Part shown: positions 33,363 through 44,986 of the stretch, in pieces
Layout: each line of letters begins with the position of its first letter
How positions within the stretch are numbered: the stretch's first letter is position 1
Assembly (NCBI RefSeq): GCF_900101105.1
Contig: NZ_FNGA01000002.1
Coordinates: forward strand, 910,797 to 974,796
Length of the DNA: 64,000 nt
Reading direction: 5' to 3'
Origin: Maridesulfovibrio ferrireducens
Lineage (GTDB): Bacteria; Desulfobacterota; Desulfovibrionia; Desulfovibrionales; Desulfovibrionaceae
Program-made: the position numbers and the translations under genes
The notes under the pieces: model-generated
The model's database searches: none
What the model was told of the DNA's origin: nothing
Seen by the model: only the letters and a program-made list of their open reading frames with translations

Positions 33363-34283
33363 TTAAAGACCGAGCAGCTTATCCGTATTTTTTTCCAGCA
33401 CAAAACGAGGGTCAACAAGACGGCCTTGAACACTTACGCTCATATGCAGATGCGGTCCGGTTACTCTTCCGGTTGATCCTATACGACCGATTGTCTGGCC
33501 TCTCTCAACCATGTCGCCTTCCTTAACATCGAATTGCGAAAGATGGAAATACATCGTGACAACCCCGTTTCCGTGATCAAGGTAGATAGAATTCCCTGCA
33601 TAGTAATGGTTTTTAACCAGTAAAACTTTTCCATCTTCCATTGCATAAATAGCTGTTCCCTTGGCTCCCCGGAAATCCAGTCCCCGATGAGGATTCTTAG
33701 GCTTGCCGTTCAAAATTCTCCGGGCTCCGTAAGGACTTGATTGGGCTCCTTTTGTCGGCCTTAAAAACGGAACAAACCACATTCTTTTTTCAGATTGAGT
33801 TTCTTTAGCAGCTTTAACTTCTACACGATCTTTACGGATACGTTCAAGTTCTTCTTTCGGGGGGGTGACCATCTTTTCAGGCAGGGTAAGCCGCTGAACT
33901 TTATATTTTTTATTAAAAATCCTAATTTTACGGCTGAACTTGCGCTCTTTTCCATCTTCAACAACGTTTATAAACAGCTCTTTTTTTCCTGCCTTATCAG
34001 CAAGAACATCTGTTCCGAACATTACAAGAGCAACAGATTTTCCTTTCCACTTTCTTATTTCAGGCTGAACCGTTACGCCGAGCCACTTTACAGAAACTGA
34101 ATCCAAATTCTTATTTGAAGTAACTCTGACCATAAAAGGTTCACCAAGTCCCGCTTTTTGGGGATAGGCCAGAGAAACAGCCGCGAAAGCTGATGACGCA
34201 ATAAATAAACAAAGCGCAACTACGAGTGTCAGAATTTTTATATATCTCATGGAATTTTTCAATTTAATATCTCCGATTCTCAT
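33363..34283 (-). CDS. Periplasmic M23 family (LytM-type) peptidase
   Basis: A 306-residue exported protein. A signal sequence or anchor (MRYIKILTLVVALCLFIASS) starts at residue 12; the first 11 residues from the ATG at 34283 overlap the xseA stop as ATGA, and the ATG at 34250 is an alternative. Residues ~35-140 form beta-rich domains, followed by a linker and the LytM domain at ~185-295 with zinc ligands in NPHRGLDFRG (His, Asp) and GPHLHMSV (His-x-His). All ligands are present, so peptidoglycan endopeptidase activity is likely. It sits between xseA and xseB, where no functional link is known. Confidence 0.9.
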   Translation of the reverse strand: MRIGDIKLKNSMRYIKILTLVVALCLFIASSAFAAVSLAYPQKAGLGEPFMVRVTSNKNLDSVSVKWLGVTVQPEIRKWKGKSVALVMFGTDVLADKAGKKELFINVVEDGKERKFSRKIRIFNKKYKVQRLTLPEKMVTPPKEELERIRKDRVEVKAAKETQSEKRMWFVPFLRPTKGAQSSPYGARRILNGKPKNPHRGLDFRGAKGTAIYAMEDGKVLLVKNHYYAGNSIYLDHGNGVVTMYFHLSQFDVKEGDMVERGQTIGRIGSTGRVTGPHLHMSVSVQGRLVDPRFVLEKNTDKLLGL

Positions 34284-35683
34284 TTGATCACAACTTTCGC
34301 ACGTATTTCTCCAGACTTCACTCGAACAAGAAGTCCATCGCCATCCATCACTTCATCAGGGCTTCGCAAAAAGGTTCCGCTCTTCTCAACGGTAACAAGA
34401 CTATATCCACGTTCAAGCGGCATCTCAGGATCAAGCATTCGCAGGGAATTAGCCATGTTGTCAAATTCAGAAATTTTATTATCTATAAAAACTTTTCCGC
34501 TTCTCTCAAGTCTGGCTGAAAGGTCGGATAATTCTTTATCAAGACTATCAAAACGCCTTTCATCAAAGGAACCGCACAGCCTATACACCAACGAGCCAAG
34601 TTCCGAAGTCTTACGCTCTACAAAAAGATCTGCGCCTCTTTTGAGTCTCAACTGTTCATCACTGAACGATTCAAGAAGTCTATCAATTCTCTGCGAAGGT
34701 GAAAGCCATGAAAGCCCTTTCCGCAACGTTTCAAGGCTGGACTTGCGAACTTCAAGAAAATTATCATAACTGCGGATCAGCTTGCTTTCCAGTTCATCCA
34801 CGCCCTGCATAAGAGTTTCGCGTCTGGGCCAGAGCTCCTGAGCGGCATGACTGGGAGTTGCAACCCGTTTATCAGCAACATAGTCTGCAATGGACGTATC
34901 AACTTCATGCCCGACTCCGCAAACAACGGGAACGTTTGACCTGAAAAGCGCATCAGCAACAGACTCAGTATTAAACGCCCACAAATCCTCGAGAGAACCG
35001 CCTCCGCGAATGAGTACGAGCACCTCCGCCCATCCATCATCGCAAACTTTATCAATAGCTTTAGCAATCTGCCCGGGTGCTTTATCTCCCTGAACCAGAG
35101 AAGGATAAATTCTGATCTCAGCACCGGTTCCGCGCCCTTCTGCTATACGCAGAAAATCCATTATAGCCGCGCCCGAAGGAGCAGTTACCACCGCAACTTT
35201 TGACGGAGAACGCGGAATCTCCATTTTGCGGTCTTCAGAAAAATATCCTTTATCAGCAAGCTTGCGTTTCATGGCTTCAAAAGCCAATCGTAAATCACCG
35301 ACGCCCTGCTCCTGAATAAGCTCAGCAATAAGCTGATATGATCCCCGAGGCGGATAGACATTCATATGTCCGGCGCAGAGAATCTCCATGCCGTCCTCAA
35401 TCTTAAGCGTTCCGCCGGACTCAACTTCGCCCGTCAGAGGATTAATTCTCTCGGTTTCCTCGTCAGAACTCCCAGCCGGACCTTCACCGACACTGCCGCG
35501 CTGATTGCCCTTGAACCAGACAACTGAAATCCCCGCTTCACCATCAGTAAGCGTAAAATAAATGTGGCCGGAAGCAGGACGTGCAAGATTAGTAACCTGT
35601 CCTTTTACCCATATAAAAGGAAACTCGGCTTCCAGAACGTCCTTAACGGCACGGGTGATATCACTGACTGAAAATATTTTCAT
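34280..35683 (-). CDS. xseA: Exodeoxyribonuclease VII large subunit
   Basis: A 467-residue catalytic subunit. The N-terminal OB-fold is seen in FPFIWVKGQVTNLARPASGH and IYFTLTD, then an unusual acidic insert (about 30 residues around GSSDEETERINPLTGEVE) within the OB region, and the catalytic core with VVTAPSGAAIMDFLRI, LIRGGGSLEDLWAFNTE and VCGVGHEVDTSIADYVADKR. It is followed by a long helical arm that binds XseB copies. It overlaps the peptidase gene by four bases (ATGA). No good ribosome site is seen; the start follows a hairpin after proS. Confidence 0.92.
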   Translation of the reverse strand: MKIFSVSDITRAVKDVLEAEFPFIWVKGQVTNLARPASGHIYFTLTDGEAGISVVWFKGNQRGSVGEGPAGSSDEETERINPLTGEVESGGTLKIEDGMEILCAGHMNVYPPRGSYQLIAELIQEQGVGDLRLAFEAMKRKLADKGYFSEDRKMEIPRSPSKVAVVTAPSGAAIMDFLRIAEGRGTGAEIRIYPSLVQGDKAPGQIAKAIDKVCDDGWAEVLVLIRGGGSLEDLWAFNTESVADALFRSNVPVVCGVGHEVDTSIADYVADKRVATPSHAAQELWPRRETLMQGVDELESKLIRSYDNFLEVRKSSLETLRKGLSWLSPSQRIDRLLESFSDEQLRLKRGADLFVERKTSELGSLVYRLCGSFDERRFDSLDKELSDLSARLERSGKVFIDNKISEFDNMANSLRMLDPEMPLERGYSLVTVEKSGTFLRSPDEVMDGDGLLVRVKSGEIRAKVVIK

Positions 35684-35709
35684 ATATGACGAAAATCGCC
35701 TTAGGTGAT

Positions 35710-35750
35710 CAGAGAGGTGGAACCTTTTTAAAAAAAGATTCCACCCTCTG
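35710..35750 (-). promoter_or_regulatory. Intercistronic hairpin between proS and xseA
   Basis: CAGAGAGGTGGAA pairs with TTCCACCCTCTG (one bulge) around an A/T-rich loop. On the minus strand no T run follows, so it is not a typical terminator; it may be an RNA processing or stability site. Confidence 0.4.
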
Positions 35751-35761
35751 GATTCCTTAAA

Positions 35762-37504
35762 CTATAAAGTAAGTCCCCATGACTGCCAGATTTCTGCGCG
35801 CCATGCGGTGAATGCTTCTGCGAAACCTTCAAGCGGAAGCTCAATTTTTTCGCCGGTTTTGCGATTCTTGGCTTCTACTATTCCGTTTTTGAGTCCCTTT
35901 CCTCCAAGCACGAGCTGCATTGGATAGCCGATAAGATCAGCATCAGCGAACTTTACGCCGGGCCTTTCTTTGCGGTCATCATAAGCAACATCGATACCCA
36001 TTTCCATGAGCTGTCCGTAGAGTTCTTCGGCTTTTTCGCCAACGGCTAGGTCTTTGCCACCTAGTGAGATCAAGCAAAGTTCAAAAGGAGCGATGGCTGG
36101 AGGGAAAATAGCTCCGCTCTCATCATTATTCTGCTCAATAGCAGAAGCCATGATGCGGGAAACACCTATACCATAACAACCCATGATCATTGGTTTACTC
36201 TTTCCATTTTCATCAAGGAAAGTAGCATCCATTGCTTTGGAATACTTCTCACCGAGCTTGAAAACATGCCCGACTTCGATACCTTTAGTGAACTCAATCT
36301 TACCGCCGCAATCAGGGCAGGGGTCACTTTCAGTAATGACGCGAAGATCAGCAAATTTTTCAATCTTACAATCGCGACCAAGAGAGAGATGCTTGATATG
36401 AGTATCACCCTTGTTTGCACCGGCAACCCAGTCGGTTGAAGCGCAAAGTTCATGGTCTGCAAAAATACGTTTAACTTTCAGACCTACAGGTCCGGCAAAA
36501 CCGACAGGAGCACCTGTCCATTCTTTAACCTCATCTTCGGAAGCAAGATCAATCTCGTTTCCACCCATAAGATTTCTAAGCTTAACATCGTTGATTTCAC
36601 GGTCACCGCGAACAAGGGCCGCAACAGGCTCACCGTCAACATTGAACAGCAAAGTTTTAACAAGCTTGTCAGCAGAAATTTCAAGGAATGCACAAACTTC
36701 TTCGACAGTGTGTGTACCGGGTGTCGCAATTTCTTCAATTGCAGGACACTCAGCTTTACTTGCGCTGTCATCTGCGGGGGCATTCACTTTAGCTTTTTCA
36801 AGGTTGGCAGCGTACTCGCATTTCTCATTCATACAAACGGCGATTGTATCTTCACCGGTATCAGCAAGAACATGAAATTCATGCGAGAAATCTCCGCCGA
36901 TAGCACCGGAATCAGCCTGAACAGGACGGAAACGCAGCCCGATACGGGAGAATATTTTTTTATACGCTTCAAACATCAAGCGATAGGAATCTTCTGCTCC
37001 GGCTTCATCCTTATCAAAGGAATAGGCATCTTTCATAACAAATTCGCGACCACGCATCAGGCCGAAACGGGGACGGATTTCGTCACGGAATTTGGTCTGA
37101 ATCTGATATAGATTAAGCGGAAGCTGTTTGTATGATTTAACTTCTCCGCGAACTAAGTCAGTAACAACTTCTTCGTGCGTAGGTCCGAGGCAATAGTCAC
37201 GCCCGTGACGGTCTTTCACTCTGAGAAGTTCACTTCCGTAAAAATCCCAACGACCTGTTTCCTGCCACAGATCACCGGGTTGAACCATAGGCATCAGCAC
37301 TTCGAGAGCATAAGCACGGTTCATTTCTTCGCGAACGATATTTGCAACTTTGTTCAAGGATTTAAGTCCAAGAGGCAGATAGTTGTAAATGCCACTGGTA
37401 ACCTTACGGATCATCCCTGCACGCATGAGAAGTTTATGTGAAACAACTTCCGCGTCGGAAGGATCTTCTTTCAATGTCGGTATGTAAAAACGGCTTAAAC
37501 GCAT
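35762..37504 (-). CDS. proS: Prolyl-tRNA synthetase (bacterial type with editing domain)
   Basis: A 580-residue class II synthetase charging tRNA-Pro. It starts [20 protein letters not shown], with class II motifs in [40 protein letters not shown] and, late, [19 protein letters not shown]. The YbaK-like insertion domain for hydrolysing Ala-tRNA-Pro lies around residues 230-390 ([20 protein letters not shown]), and the anticodon-binding domain is C-terminal. The start codon abuts the ispG stop, showing tight coupling. Length matches the family. Confidence 0.96.
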   Translation of the reverse strand: MRLSRFYIPTLKEDPSDAEVVSHKLLMRAGMIRKVTSGIYNYLPLGLKSLNKVANIVREEMNRAYALEVLMPMVQPGDLWQETGRWDFYGSELLRVKDRHGRDYCLGPTHEEVVTDLVRGEVKSYKQLPLNLYQIQTKFRDEIRPRFGLMRGREFVMKDAYSFDKDEAGAEDSYRLMFEAYKKIFSRIGLRFRPVQADSGAIGGDFSHEFHVLADTGEDTIAVCMNEKCEYAANLEKAKVNAPADDSASKAECPAIEEIATPGTHTVEEVCAFLEISADKLVKTLLFNVDGEPVAALVRGDREINDVKLRNLMGGNEIDLASEDEVKEWTGAPVGFAGPVGLKVKRIFADHELCASTDWVAGANKGDTHIKHLSLGRDCKIEKFADLRVITESDPCPDCGGKIEFTKGIEVGHVFKLGEKYSKAMDATFLDENGKSKPMIMGCYGIGVSRIMASAIEQNNDESGAIFPPAIAPFELCLISLGGKDLAVGEKAEELYGQLMEMGIDVAYDDRKERPGVKFADADLIGYPMQLVLGGKGLKNGIVEAKNRKTGEKIELPLEGFAEAFTAWRAEIWQSWGLTL

Positions 37505-38581
37505 TTATTTTCCTCTTTTTTCTTCCAAAAATGATTCGATCTCTTTCATAAATTCGGGCAAAAGGTTTTCAGCCCCCCGAATCTTGCGGACAACTTCACC
37601 TTTTCTAAAAATAATACCTAGATCACGGCCTCCGGCAATACCGATATCAGCTTCGCGAGCTTCTCCCGGTCCGTTTACAACGCAACCCATAACGGCAACG
37701 GTAAAAACATCCTTAACACCGCGCAGATTTTCTTCGACCTGCTGAGCCAGTTCAATAAGATTGATTTCGGTTCTTCCGCAGGTAGGACACGACACAATCT
37801 CAGGCCCTCTTTCACGAAGACCAAGCGCACGCAAAATTTCCCACGCAACGCCTACTTCGGCAACAGGATCATGAGTCAGTGAAACACGCATGGTGTCGCC
37901 CAGACCTTCCCAGAATAAAATACCAAGCCCAACCGCAGACTTTACCGCTCCGCGAACAAGAGTTCCGGCCTCGGTGATGCCTACGTGCTGAGGATAATCA
38001 ACCTTCTCAGACAGCCGTTTATAAGCGGCTATGGTGTTTAAAACGGAGGAGGATTTCAGCGATATTTTAATATCATGAAAATTTCTTTTTTCAAGAAGAG
38101 CCACATGTTCCAAAGCACTTTCCACCATTGCTTCAGGTGTGGGTCCGCCATACTTGGCAAGCAGTACCTTGTCCAGTGAACCGCCATTAACCCCGATGCG
38201 GATTGGGACTCCGCGGTCTTTTGCCGCTGAAACAACAGCATCAACCTTATCTTCTCCGCCGATGTTACCGGGATTGATACGCAGTCCGTCAATTCCTGCA
38301 TCAATCGCAGCAAGAGCAAGACGATAGTCGAAATGAATATCCGCAATCAAAGGGACAGGAGAATTCTTACGAATTTCCACCAAAGCGGCGGCCGCTTCTT
38401 CATCCGGCACAGCTACACGCACAATCTCACAACCCGCCTCTGCCAGTGCATTGATCTGCGTTCCGGTAGTAAGCACGTTACGGGTATCGGTATTACACAT
38501 GGACTGAACACGGATAGGATTGTCTCCGCCGATTCCCACGTTCCCTATGAACAGTTCACGAGTCTTTTTTCTATTGATCAT
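37505..38581 (-). CDS. ispG: 4-hydroxy-3-methylbut-2-en-1-yl diphosphate synthase (flavodoxin/ferredoxin)
   Basis: A 358-residue iron-sulfur enzyme of the MEP route, reducing MEcPP to HMBPP. Motifs are NPIRVQSMCNTDTRNVLTTG, GIDGLRINPGNIGG, LRERGPEIVSCPTCGRTEIN with the first two cluster cysteines, and VMGCVVNGPGEAREADIGIA with the third cysteine. AGGTGA precedes the ATG. It opens a long minus-strand run (ispG, proS, xseA, M23 peptidase, xseB, ispA, dxs), with dxs and ispA supplying neighbouring pathway steps. Confidence 0.95.
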   Translation of the reverse strand: MINRKKTRELFIGNVGIGGDNPIRVQSMCNTDTRNVLTTGTQINALAEAGCEIVRVAVPDEEAAAALVEIRKNSPVPLIADIHFDYRLALAAIDAGIDGLRINPGNIGGEDKVDAVVSAAKDRGVPIRIGVNGGSLDKVLLAKYGGPTPEAMVESALEHVALLEKRNFHDIKISLKSSSVLNTIAAYKRLSEKVDYPQHVGITEAGTLVRGAVKSAVGLGILFWEGLGDTMRVSLTHDPVAEVGVAWEILRALGLRERGPEIVSCPTCGRTEINLIELAQQVEENLRGVKDVFTVAVMGCVVNGPGEAREADIGIAGGRDLGIIFRKGEVVRKIRGAENLLPEFMKEIESFLEEKRGK

Positions 38582-38699
38582 TTTTCACCTGATTTATTCA
38601 ATTATCGCGATTAACTAAAAATGCGTGAGCAGGAGCATAATATATATCAGCCACGGAGCCAACCTCCACAGCTAGTAAGAAAATAATAGCCTCTGGCAG

Positions 38700-38728
38700 C
38701 TTAAACCCTTTTGGGAAAAGGGTTTAAG
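38700..38728. terminator. Perfect hairpin downstream of the uracil-DNA glycosylase gene
   Basis: CTTAAACCCTTTT and its exact complement around GGG. It lies between the ung-like stop and the ispG start on the minus strand. No clear T run follows, so termination is only probable; it might also be a dispersed palindromic repeat. Confidence 0.5.
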
Positions 38729-38792
38729 AATCCCAAAACTTTTTAACTAAAGAAGGGTATTTAAAAAGAAACTACTTTTAAAACTTTAAAAA

Positions 38793-39503
38793 TCATTTGA
38801 TCCAATTTATTTCAGAACATTTTGCGAAATGATTTTCCTTTAGGAATGAACCTTCTTTTTGGTCGAATAGGCGGGGATGATAGCTCGTAAGTTTTTGAGC
38901 ATCCGGTACAAACGAACAAAATTCTTGAGCATCTTTTCCCCAGAGAAACCATTTTGCTTGCGGCTTTTTATTACTTATAAAAGTCAGTAACTCTGTTGAA
39001 AAATGTTGCCACTTCTCAGTATGACTACCTGAATTATCAATTTCACAGGTAAAAGCGGCATTGAGCATTAATACGCCCTGCTCCTCAAAATGAGTGAATA
39101 ATTCAGTCGGCGGAAGGATGGGGAAAAGTCCGGCATCAATATCTTCGCGGACCTTACTGATAGCAGCGATTTCAGATGCTCCGGTATAATTTTTATGAAA
39201 CAGCTTAAGCATGTTCATTAATGACGCATTTCGTTTAAGGTCAGCCCAACGATCAATATTCCCGACTTCAAACGAACGCCCAGTTGCGACTCCGCGCTGT
39301 GGGTATGGGTCTTGTCCGATAATAACGACCCGAACCTTATCAAGATTAACTTGCGTAAAACGCAAAACCCTATCAGCCGGAGGGGTAAAATTAGTCCCGA
39401 CCGCAAACTCGATATATTTAAGCAAAATAAGCTTTTCGGTAGTAAAAAAAGAATCCCACGAGCTATCAACTTCATATGTTGCGTCACAAAAATTTATTTT
39501 CAT
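38793..39503 (-). CDS. Uracil-DNA glycosylase family protein with variant motifs
   Basis: A 236-residue protein of the UDG superfamily, nearest family 1 (Ung). The catalytic-loop motif is present as VVIIGQDPYPQRGVATGRSF, where Ung has GQDPYHGPGQAHG, so the water-activating Asp is kept but the following His is Pro. GVLMLNAAFTCE corresponds to the usual LLLN segment. The DNA-intercalation loop, HPSPLS in Ung, reads YHPRLFDQKEG. The enzyme would remove uracil, or perhaps another base, from DNA. It overlaps the upstream PP-loop gene by one base (TAATG). Activity needs testing because of the changes. Confidence 0.75.
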   Translation of the reverse strand: MKINFCDATYEVDSSWDSFFTTEKLILLKYIEFAVGTNFTPPADRVLRFTQVNLDKVRVVIIGQDPYPQRGVATGRSFEVGNIDRWADLKRNASLMNMLKLFHKNYTGASEIAAISKVREDIDAGLFPILPPTELFTHFEEQGVLMLNAAFTCEIDNSGSHTEKWQHFSTELLTFISNKKPQAKWFLWGKDAQEFCSFVPDAQKLTSYHPRLFDQKEGSFLKENHFAKCSEINWIK

Positions 39504-40189
39504 TAGAAATATCCCAGTGATGTTAGTAATTCCAGATTTTTTTCTTTATCTTCGCTTCGGCCCTGCCGTTCGCTCCCGCCATCTCCCAATACTGTGCAGG
39601 GCTGGCATCCAAGCGACCTATATCCTTGATCGTAAAGTTCACAATGCGGAAGAGCGTGCATAGTAATAAATGACCAGATATCCATCTCTGTCCACTCAAG
39701 GATAGGATTAAGTAAAATATGATCTGGATTTTCCCGCTTTTCAAGTGATTCTCTAGCGGCTCTGCTCGGATGCTCATCACGCCGGATTCCGGTGATTAAA
39801 ACCTGAATGTCATATTCTGCCAACGCCTTTTGAAGCGGCTTTATTTTTAAATCGCGGCAGCAGGAAACTGTATCTTTTGCTACAGGGTATGTTTTTATAT
39901 CCAATTCAGGACGAAGAACTTTTAAATCAATGTCCCACTCTTGTGCCAAGCTGTCTCTGAATGCCATCACCTCAGGGAACTTAACACCTGTATCAATAGA
40001 AAAAGATAAAGGATTAAACAGCCCTTCAGCCTTAAGAACTTCGCGCCATATGGCAAGAACTACTGTGGAATCTTTTCCGCCAGTCCATGCAACCGCAATT
40101 TTTGACGGCTCATATTCACGCAAAACAGTTTTCATTTGAGCGGCAGTATCTGCTACTTTCTCATCCAGCGGGGAATTTGCTGTAATCAT
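39503..40189 (-). CDS. CysH/CysD-like PP-loop protein with iron-sulfur-type cysteines
   Basis: A 228-residue protein from the ATG at 40189 (GGAGAG upstream; the 26 codons before lack support). The PP-loop is canonical (VAWTGGKDSTVVLAIW), then SIDTGVKFPEVMAF. Cysteine pairs DTVSCCRDLKIKPLQ and LGCQPCTVLGDGG are placed as in [4Fe-4S] APS reductases, but the C-terminal ECGLH catalytic tail of reductases is absent. So it belongs to the phosphoadenylyl-sulfate reductase family, but sulfonucleotide reduction is doubtful; an ATP-pyrophosphatase role is equally possible. Sulfate reducers use AprAB for respiration, not this type. Overlaps ung-like gene by one base. Confidence 0.75.
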   Translation of the reverse strand: MITANSPLDEKVADTAAQMKTVLREYEPSKIAVAWTGGKDSTVVLAIWREVLKAEGLFNPLSFSIDTGVKFPEVMAFRDSLAQEWDIDLKVLRPELDIKTYPVAKDTVSCCRDLKIKPLQKALAEYDIQVLITGIRRDEHPSRAARESLEKRENPDHILLNPILEWTEMDIWSFITMHALPHCELYDQGYRSLGCQPCTVLGDGGSERQGRSEDKEKNLELLTSLGYF

Positions 40190-40267
40190 ATCAAACGTTC
40201 TCTCCTTTAATGTGCATATGCATGTTGTTGCCTGAAATGATTTTTTTATCAAGAAAGGTCGAAACAC

Positions 40268-40583
40268 AGAGAATATATACTGCGTTCAAAAAACAGCTCG
40301 GTGGTTATGGAAGTAAGTTCCTCCCCCGGACTATAATATATAGAAAAAACTGCCGGAAAAGATATCGTTGTAAAACATAATTCCACACATCGACAAAAAG
40401 CATTCCACACATCGACAAAAAGCATTCCACACTACTTCTCACTGAAATCATATAGAAAAGCAAAGACTGCTTAAGCTTATCTTTTTAACTTTATTCAACT
40501 TTATAATTCTTAACACAACTTGGTCATAAACTTGCTTAAAGACATCATCTGCAACTTTTTATATTCCAAAAAAGGAGGTTTTC
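40268..40583. other. Intergenic region with a tandem repeat
   Basis: About 316 AT-rich bases between the PP-loop gene and the plus-strand gene at 40584, divergent promoters expected. Apart from the tandem repeat at 40380-40432 I see no gene or known element. Confidence 0.5.
40380..40432. repeat. 22-base tandem repeat, about 2.4 copies
   Basis: The unit ATTCCACACATCGACAAAAAGC, two bases over the print limit, occurs as two exact copies (40380-40401, 40402-40423) followed by ATTCCACAC. Located about 150 bases upstream of the plus-strand gene. Confidence 0.9.
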
Positions 40584-41174
40584 ATGGTTGGAATTTCATC
40601 ACTGGATGGCAGCATGGCCAATGGTGTTTTAGACACTGGTCAAGTTGTTAAGCAAAAACAGGTTGAGGATGAAGAATTAATTCAAACTAAAATGAAATCC
40701 GGAGACACGGTTACCATTTCAGCAGAAGCGATGACTTTATTCAAATCAAAACTTGATGAATACGGAGCAGACGATCCTTCTGAGCTTTCTGACAAGCAGA
40801 AAGAAGATTTGAAAGGAACCATGGATGAATTTGCTAAAGATCACGGACTTGATCCATCCAAGGTTGAGGGCATGCCTCCTTCACCCGGAGGAAACGGTGA
40901 AGGGCCGCCAGAAGGCAAAGGAGAAGGTCCACCTCCAGAAGGAGCTAAAGGTGCAGGTAAGGCGAAAGGAGGCGAAGCAGCCCAAGGTTCAACTGCAAGC
41001 TCTGATAAAATAAGCGACAAAGAAAAAGAAATTGAAGAAAAAGAAGCTGAAATTCAAGAACTCAGAGCAAAATCTTCCACTGATGAAAAAGCTGCTGAAT
41101 CTTTAAAAATGAAACAATCCGAATTAGCCCTACTTCAATCCGAACTTACTATGCTTAAGAAGAATTCAGCATAA
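40584..41174 (+). CDS. Unknown Pro/Gly-rich coiled-coil protein
   Basis: A 196-residue protein with no signal peptide. Residues 1-90 are polar and helical (KMKSGDTVTISAEAMTLFKS), residues ~92-135 are a low-complexity run rich in Gly, Pro, Glu and Lys (PPSPGGNGEGPPEGKGEG), and the last 60 form a strong coiled coil (EKEIEEKEAEIQELRAKS). The early VTISAEAM motif resembles the N-terminal part of small FlxA-type proteins seen near flagellar genes in various bacteria, but no flagellar gene is here. A strong AAAGGAGGT ribosome site suggests good expression. Not assigned to a family. Confidence 0.65.
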   Translation: MVGISSLDGSMANGVLDTGQVVKQKQVEDEELIQTKMKSGDTVTISAEAMTLFKSKLDEYGADDPSELSDKQKEDLKGTMDEFAKDHGLDPSKVEGMPPSPGGNGEGPPEGKGEGPPPEGAKGAGKAKGGEAAQGSTASSDKISDKEKEIEEKEAEIQELRAKSSTDEKAAESLKMKQSELALLQSELTMLKKNSA

Positions 41175-41207
41175 ACAAGCCTTAAAACGTGACTTCTTTA
41201 CCATTAG

Positions 41208-41245
41208 AAAACCCCCGAATTCGACTTAACGAATCCGGGGGCTTT
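41208..41245. terminator. Bidirectional terminator between the coiled-coil gene and por
   Basis: Stem AACCCCCGAATTCG with CGAATCCGGGGGCTT (one bulge) and T/A runs on both sides, between convergent genes. Confidence 0.88.
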
Positions 41246-41266
41246 TTAATTCATAATGTACAGAGA

Positions 41267-44887
<3,621 letters not shown>

Positions 44888-44986
44888 CTACCCGTAAAAT
44901 AAGGGCACAACCGATTATTATCAACATACCACAATTCCGAACTGACGCAACCGAATTAAATTTAACTTACAAAGCTCGTTGAAACA

